Below the pieces are notes generated by a model, which was not told the DNA's origin, did not search any database, and saw nothing but the letters and a program-made list of their open reading frames with translations. Positions 25,301 through 29,308 of a DNA stretch of 29,308 nucleotides are shown here, piece after piece. The position numbers and the translations under genes are program-made. Within the stretch, counting starts at the first letter, position 1; every line of letters starts with the position of its first letter. The stretch comes from an uncultured Prevotella sp. (lineage in GTDB: Bacteria; Bacteroidota; Bacteroidia; Bacteroidales; Bacteroidaceae): assembly GCA_934215545.1 (NCBI GenBank), contig CAKQAD010000016.1, forward strand, positions 1 to 29,308, in the 5' to 3' direction.

Positions 25301-25536
25301 ATATCAGTAATAGCTTTTACTTTTGTGCCTTTCACTTCGATGGTGGCGCCAGGAATACTCTCGCCCCGCTCATCCTTTACAACTCCCGACACCTTGCGAA
25401 TGTCTTGCTGTTGCAAAACAACGCTCGATGCAACTTCATTTCCTGTTGCGGCATACATTGGAGATCCGCAACCCAAAGCAATACCTGCCAAGAATGTGCT
25501 GGCAAGAATTCTGTGTTTCCTCGGATATGTATCCAT
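22363..25536 (-). CDS. SusC/RagA-like TonB-dependent outer-membrane transporter
   Basis: From the ATG at 25536 the protein has 1057 residues. The TTG nine bases earlier is not used as the start here. After a signal peptide (about 1-30) comes a carboxypeptidase-regulatory-like domain (VSGVVKDERGESIPGATIEV to about residue 120), a TonB-box region (DLDEVVVTALGIKREKKALG) and the plug domain (SVSVANMLQGKIAGVQIAQS, then VLKGANAAALYGSRAQSGAI). The rest is the 22-strand barrel ending in a C-terminal phenylalanine (SIGLSLNVKF). It imports a ligand bound by SusD using TonB energy. There is no extra N-terminal STN domain, and no anti-sigma gene beside it, so regulation through an ECF sigma is not indicated. 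Confidence 0.96.
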   Translation of the reverse strand: MDTYPRKHRILASTFLAGIALGCGSPMYAATGNEVASSVVLQQQDIRKVSGVVKDERGESIPGATIEVKGTKVKAITDMDGRFTIDMPKGSSAIAISYLGYATKEVAVGGRNNLTIALQPSSTDLDEVVVTALGIKREKKALGYAMQEVKTEGLTENKSVSVANMLQGKIAGVQIAQSGTGMGGSTRIVMRGLNSLSGNNQPLWVIDGIPINDATQEQATEWGGSDCAGAASQINPEDIESISVLKGANAAALYGSRAQSGAIIITTKKGKEGQPLSIEYNGNVDFSMVYSPYEYQNTYAQGTGGVWHLRDTGSWGPRMNGQVVQNWRNAIWGDSRYSDYALTPQKDYIKDFYDTGVAFSNTVIASAGGKNITGRLSFTDSRNKDVTPNHQLNRQYFNFNTEYNNSYLTIGAKLNYMRERNKNRPGQGEYGLMTQLVKMPRGIRLADLENPTGTGSYLHNSVNWSGPSDNYANPYAMTTNENGNQNDRNRIIGQLSATARFTDYLRLTGRVGIDWYNDQYKSYNSLPDPTSTASQYVNSQSTSQEFNADLILYFNKTFGDFSVNANLGSSVVNMKSNALGGYSGLFAVPGVVNLSNGLTQTVNESYAKKEIQSMFFSASVGYKSMAYLDITGRNDWSSTLPSWNRSYFYPSVSASVILSEIFKMPEWLNYFKVRGSWAKVGNDTDPYKLATMYHFWTSGDKLDAEGDKVNPGIIKIYLDKTLPLADLKPESTVSGEIGTEIRMFDNRLGIDFTYYKSNTKDQILSVNMPGSSGYTSKSINAGKISSHGYELMLTGTPIRTKDWTWDLSFNWGLNRTKCVSLDKDIKRFTLGSIRTGSVVVNEGGQFGDIVGKAYKRDAQGRIIVDANGLPESESDKVIGNMMPKWTGSVGTSLRWKDLTLSALLDIRVGGDFISNTDNYACQSGTSAKTLYGRENGEKIVVDGVTESGAQNTVGVSAEQYWSSVAGPDGIVEQFVYEGTYVKLREIALGYNLPQQWLSHTPLKSVRVSLVGRDLFYIYKAAPVNPEGAFSRNDYAQAFELASMPPTRSIGLSLNVKF

Positions 25537-25610
25537 AATGTTCAAGTTAGTAAATGGTTAATATATTAAATAATGTTAGTTAGCTTATGATTTTAAGCTC
25601 CTTACCAATC

Positions 25611-25636
25611 GTGTTTTAGTATATTTCACTAAACAC
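25611..25636. promoter_or_regulatory. Leader hairpin of susC mRNA
   Basis: GTGTTTTAGT (25611-25620) and ACTAAACAC (25628-25636) are complementary with one bulged base. They lie between the predicted transcription start (near 25654) and the susC start, so the roughly 118-nt leader can fold here. Leader structures of SusC operons are sometimes used for control. No known riboswitch is recognised. Confidence 0.45.
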
Positions 25637-25660
25637 AATCAAGAAGTTTTTTATCATGCA

Positions 25661-25692
25661 GCAAATATATAAATTATTTTAATAACTACAAA
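25661..25692 (-). promoter_or_regulatory. Consensus promoter of susC-susD
   Basis: On the minus strand, TTTG (25692-25689) is followed after exactly 19 nt by TATATTTGC (25669-25661). Confidence 0.8.
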
Positions 25693-25780
25693 GATTATTT
25701 GCGAGTTTTTTAATAAAAATCATTTTACTATTAGATTTGACCGCATTTTCATGAATAAAGGAGCAATAATTAAGAAAAAA

Positions 25781-25802
25781 CGGTCATTAGATTGAATTGG
25801 GT
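25781..25802. repeat. Dispersed repeat, half copy (copy D)
   Basis: CGGTCATTAGATTGAATTGG carries the inner end of the repeat arm (CGGTCATTAGA) joined to a second fragment resembling the outer arm of the family (AATTGGGTT). It looks like a collapsed copy, 89 bp upstream of the susC promoter. The surrounding 25693-25810 contains no gene. Confidence 0.45.
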
Positions 25803-25814
25803 TAAAGAATAAAT

Positions 25815-25906
25815 ACCCATAAAGCCACTATACTATATGCAGTATATCTGCTGATAGCATAGTGGCTTTATGGGTGGATGTAGGGATGGGTGGATGTAGG
25901 GATGGG
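25815..25906 (-). terminator. Long hairpin terminator plus 16-bp tandem repeat
   Basis: The arms ACCCATAAAGCCACTAT (25815-25831) and its exact complement (25859-25875) form a 17-bp stem with an inner GCAG/CTGC pair. On the minus strand the stem is followed by ATTTATTCTTT, so it should end the miaA/diacylglycerol-kinase-like transcript. Overlapping its right arm, the 16-mer TGGATGTAGGGATGGG occurs twice in tandem (25875-25890 and 25891-25906). Confidence 0.8.
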
Positions 25907-25915
25907 GTGTCAAGA

Positions 25916-26848
25916 TTATTCTGGTATCAAGAAGTTGATTACTTCTTGCTCAACAGTAATCGTGTATGGTCCTACTGGGGTCTTTATTAGCCGTCCATCT
26001 ACTCCTACGAGTGCCTTGTGTGCGCTGAGCACTTCCACTTTGCGTGTGCGGTATGGATGCACGCTGCGGTGGTTAAGAAACTTGCCTCTCAAGAACAGAT
26101 AGAAGCCTTCAAATAGTTGCGACATTTTTGTATGATAAACAAGCGACACGTCAAGCAGGCCATTATAGGGCACTGCATTGGGTGTTTGTCCGTATCCTGT
26201 GGCATTGCCTATGCAAAGAGTCATGATGCCTTGCTCTATGTCGTGGGTGTTTATCTTCATATGCATGCGATACTCCATGCGCTGGAATATCATTAGCAAA
26301 AACGAAAATATGAACGACAGTGTGCGAGATCCGAAATAGTGATGTGTCTGCCTACGAAGGTTCATTATAGCAGCAATGAGTCCTATGTTGACACAGTTGA
26401 GGAAATAATGTCGGCAAGCCTCGCCATACTTATTGTTATACCGTAGGCATCCAAGGTCGATGCTACGCACACGCCGATGCTTTAGCCATTTTATTGTTTG
26501 CTCATAGTCGGCCTCCCGAAATCCCCAGAAGTGTGCAAAGTCGTTCATCATGCCATTTGGTATTACTCCCAATGCCACTTGCTGTCGCTGGTTGCAGTCG
26601 GCTTGCATAAGTGTGTTAACGGCATCGTTAAGCGCAGAGTCGCCCCCGACAATGATTATGGTTTTATATCCATTATTAATCATCATCTTCACAAGACGCT
26701 CCACGCTGCCTGTATTTTCGCTCTGCACATAGTCGTAGTCGATGGCGTTTGCCTTAAGACATTTCTCTATGTTCTCCCAACGTTTGTGTGAACCAAAGAA
26801 AGAGTGTTTTGGGCAGTAGATTATGCCCCAACGATTGTCGTTTGCCAT
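25916..26848 (-). CDS. Diacylglycerol kinase-like lipid kinase
   Basis: The protein has 310 residues and belongs to the DAGK catalytic / YegS-like family, which phosphorylate lipid alcohols at the membrane surface using ATP. The nucleotide loop is IIIVGGDSALNDAV (65-77), where the common GGDGT is GGDSA. The second conserved loop is VIPNGMMNDFAHFWG, where the usual PxGTxND is PNGMMND. The C-terminal part VGVDGRLIKTPVGPYTITVE matches the family's lipid-domain end (usual D-G-E replaced by D-G-R). I believe the GGDSALND form also occurs in other Bacteroidota, so it may still be active. Substrate could be diacylglycerol or another lipid. It lies downstream of miaA on the same strand, separated by repeat DNA. 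Confidence 0.85.
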   Translation of the reverse strand: MANDNRWGIIYCPKHSFFGSHKRWENIEKCLKANAIDYDYVQSENTGSVERLVKMMINNGYKTIIIVGGDSALNDAVNTLMQADCNQRQQVALGVIPNGMMNDFAHFWGFREADYEQTIKWLKHRRVRSIDLGCLRYNNKYGEACRHYFLNCVNIGLIAAIMNLRRQTHHYFGSRTLSFIFSFLLMIFQRMEYRMHMKINTHDIEQGIMTLCIGNATGYGQTPNAVPYNGLLDVSLVYHTKMSQLFEGFYLFLRGKFLNHRSVHPYRTRKVEVLSAHKALVGVDGRLIKTPVGPYTITVEQEVINFLIPE

Positions 26849-26864
26849 TTTTTTAGTTTTGAGA

Positions 26865-26982
26865 TGTGAGTTTTGAGTTAATCGGTGTGAGTTTTGAGTT
26901 AATCGGTGTGAGTTATGAATTCAAAATTGAATAATTCAAAATCGGCGTAGCCGACAATTCAATATTCAAAACTCAAAACTCA
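26865..26982. repeat. A/T-rich 7-mer repeat block, second copy
   Basis: This block holds two exact tandem copies of a 21-mer (26865-26885 and 26886-26906, TGTGAGTTTTGAGTTAATCG plus G). A 56-bp segment (26907-26962) follows that is identical to 13492-13547, including the hairpin TCGGC-GTA-GCCGA (26942-26954). Further CAAAACT/CAAAATT 7-mers complete the block. It fills the gap between miaA and the downstream kinase gene. Confidence 0.9.
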
Positions 26983-26985
26983 AAA

Positions 26986-27912
26986 TTATAATAGTTTAAG
27001 TATCTGCTCCACCTTATTTTGCGTGCTTATAGCGGCATCTATCCAGTGAATGGTATAGCCACGACGTTCCATGCCTCTGAACCATGTCATCTGTCGCTTG
27101 GCAAATTGGTGTATGGCTATCTCGAGCTGTCGGAACATCTCGTCGTAGCTTATTTGCCCGATTACATATTGTGTTACATATTTGTATTCCAGTCCATAGT
27201 ATATCAGGTCGTCGGGACTCACGCCGGATGCTATTATGGAGCATACTTCCTCCACCATGCCTTGTTCAAGGCGTGCCTTGAGGCGTTGTGTTATCTTGCT
27301 GCGACGCAGTTCACGGTCGATATTGATCCCGACAATCAGTGAATTGATGGGTGGCATCTGCCTGTGTGGTGTGGGATGTTCAAGGTTATAGGTCTCAATT
27401 TCTATAGCTCTTATGGCTCGCTGTGCAGTGTCTACATCGGTGTGGTTGTGCATGGCAGACCCAGTGGCTTTCTTTAATGCCACGAGCTTTTGGGTGAGTT
27501 CTTGCAGATTGCAATTTGCAAGTTGCTGCCGCAGCTGTGAATTTTGCGGCACTGGCGACAACTGATAACCTCCGAGCACTGCCTCTATGTATAGCCCGGT
27601 ACCTCCACAGAGTATTGGCGTGTTGCCTCGTTGGCGTATTGCTGAATAGGCATCGTGAAAGTCTTGCTGATATTGAAACAGATTGTATTTGGTGCCTGGC
27701 TCTGCAATATCTATGAGATGATATGGTATGTTGTGGCCTTGCTGTTGGTAGTCGGCAAGGTCTTTGCCTGTGCCTATGTCCATTCGTCGATACACTTGCC
27801 TTGAGTCGGCACTGATTATCTCGCCATTAATACGCAGTGCCAATGCAGCAGCGACAGTTGTCTTGCCGCTGGCTGTTGGTCCGAGGATGGTTATCATTGT
27901 GTCGTTTGACAT
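26986..27912 (-). CDS. miaA: tRNA dimethylallyltransferase
   Basis: The protein has 308 residues. It transfers a dimethylallyl group from DMAPP to N6 of A37 in tRNAs reading UNN codons. The P-loop is GPTASGKT (11-18). DSRQVYRRMDIGTGK (36-50) carries the conserved Asp and Arg of the DMAPP/tRNA site. ILCGGTGLYIEAVLGGYQLS and QFAKRQMTWFRGM are also hallmarks. Length and motif order fit the family. Bacteroidota often carry two miaA paralogues. Only this one is in the window, so which paralogue it is remains open. A near-consensus promoter (27962-27994) lies upstream. The start could equally be the second Met (residue 6). Confidence 0.95.
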   Translation of the reverse strand: MSNDTMITILGPTASGKTTVAAALALRINGEIISADSRQVYRRMDIGTGKDLADYQQQGHNIPYHLIDIAEPGTKYNLFQYQQDFHDAYSAIRQRGNTPILCGGTGLYIEAVLGGYQLSPVPQNSQLRQQLANCNLQELTQKLVALKKATGSAMHNHTDVDTAQRAIRAIEIETYNLEHPTPHRQMPPINSLIVGINIDRELRRSKITQRLKARLEQGMVEEVCSIIASGVSPDDLIYYGLEYKYVTQYVIGQISYDEMFRQLEIAIHQFAKRQMTWFRGMERRGYTIHWIDAAISTQNKVEQILKLL

Positions 27913-27961
27913 TTTATAGTGTGGCTGTGTTACTTAAATCTATAATATGATGTTTGCAAGC

Positions 27962-27994
27962 GCAAACTTACATAAATTATTGCTAAATAACAAA
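27962..27994 (-). promoter_or_regulatory. Promoter of miaA
   Basis: On the minus strand TTTG (27994-27991), a 20-nt spacer and TAAGTTTGC (27970-27962) fit the Bacteroidota form. The predicted leader is about 45 nt. Confidence 0.75.
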
Positions 27995-28080
27995 TTTGAA
28001 TTCGGTGTTTTTGACCTTTTGTTGTTAAGCAGTAAACTGCTGACCACCTGGCTGCTGGGCTGTGCCATAGTGGCAGGGGT

Positions 28081-28195
28081 ATAATATGGGCTATTATATG
28101 GGCGTGCTTTATTATATGGGCATGCTTTATTATATGGGCATGCTTTATTATATGGGCATGCTTTATAATATGGGTGGATGCTTTATAATATAATG
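28081..28195. repeat. 18-bp minisatellite (GCTTTATTATATGGGCAT)
   Basis: Three exact 18-bp units (28106-28123, 28124-28141, 28142-28159) are flanked by variants: a 16-bp GCTATTATATGGGCGT (28090-28105), a 20-bp GCTTTATAATATGGGTGGAT (28160-28179) and a partial last unit at 28180. The array lies between the gap terminator and the miaA promoter in a 355-bp gap without a gene. Length differences between units suggest replication-slippage growth. Confidence 0.85.
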
Positions 28196-28199
28196 TATT

Positions 28200-28238
28200 A
28201 CAAAAAGGGAGGGTGCAACCGTAATTGCATCCTCCCTT
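28200..28238 (-). terminator. Terminator of gap
   Basis: On the minus strand AAGGGAGGATGCAA pairs with TTGCACCCTCCCTT (14 bp, one G-U), followed by TTTG. It starts about 30 nt after the gap stop codon. Confidence 0.88.
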
Positions 28239-28267
28239 AAATTTTATCTCTGCAAGATGGCTATTGA

Positions 28268-29305
<1,038 letters not shown>

Positions 29306-29308
29306 TTA

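Noticed and set aside
28081..28195. CRISPR array or coding repeat
   Set aside because: Units of 18 bp abut directly, without spacers. The length changes of 16, 18 and 20 bp break every reading frame.

Overview
The window reads as chromosomal DNA of a Bacteroidota gut or rumen-type anaerobe, most likely Prevotellaceae (Prevotella/Segatella-like). The basis is a SusC/SusD pair, type IX-like C-terminal sorting tails on secreted proteins, the GH57 / GT4 / glycogen-debranching cluster, near absence of Shine-Dalgarno sequences, and promoters of the Bacteroidota type (TTTG, 19-21 nt, TAnnTTTG). That promoter form occurs with exact or near-exact spacing upstream of at least seven genes. The genus is inferred from gene content and style, not from a marker gene.

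Layout. 1-232: start of an AAA+ family ATPase running off the left edge (minus), with a 16-bp palindrome next to its promoter. 233-870: AT-rich intergenic DNA with four 22-bp tandem repeats. 871-2313: secreted YD-like repeat protein. 2401-2895: low-molecular-weight tyrosine phosphatase (minus), divergent from a secreted alpha/beta hydrolase at 3111-3962. 4104-4568 greA; 4573-4791 a 72-aa helicase-associated-domain-like protein (minus); 4976-6439 a DUF1846/UPF0371 protein (minus). 6748-8412 fhs followed by a membrane-anchored serine beta-lactamase-like hydrolase (8445-9785). 10003-13405: three consecutive secreted proteins of unknown function that appear to share an N-terminal module. 13714-18494 (minus): a three-gene glycogen operon (debranching enzyme, GT4 synthase-like, GH57). 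18645-20537: secreted FAD-dependent oxidoreductase (minus). 20761-25536: SusD and SusC (minus). 25916-27912: diacylglycerol-kinase-like protein and miaA (minus). 28268-29299: gapA (minus).

How the genes fit together. Central metabolism is represented by gap, fhs and the intracellular glycogen operon. The envelope side is represented by SusC/SusD, the FAD enzyme, the esterase-like hydrolase, the serine hydrolase and the secreted cluster. No glycoside hydrolase, ECF sigma/anti-sigma pair or hybrid two-component regulator sits beside SusCD, so its substrate cannot be read from this window.

The least explained material is non-coding. A dispersed inverted-repeat family (arm around CCAAATCGGTCATTAG) occurs at five intergenic places, three of them 16-22 nt upstream of start codons. 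A second family combines A/T-rich 7-mer repeats with tiny GC-rich hairpins at 13430-13616 and 26865-26985, including a 56-bp exact match. There is also an 18-bp minisatellite at 28090-28195. No tRNA, rRNA, CRISPR array or intact insertion sequence was seen.
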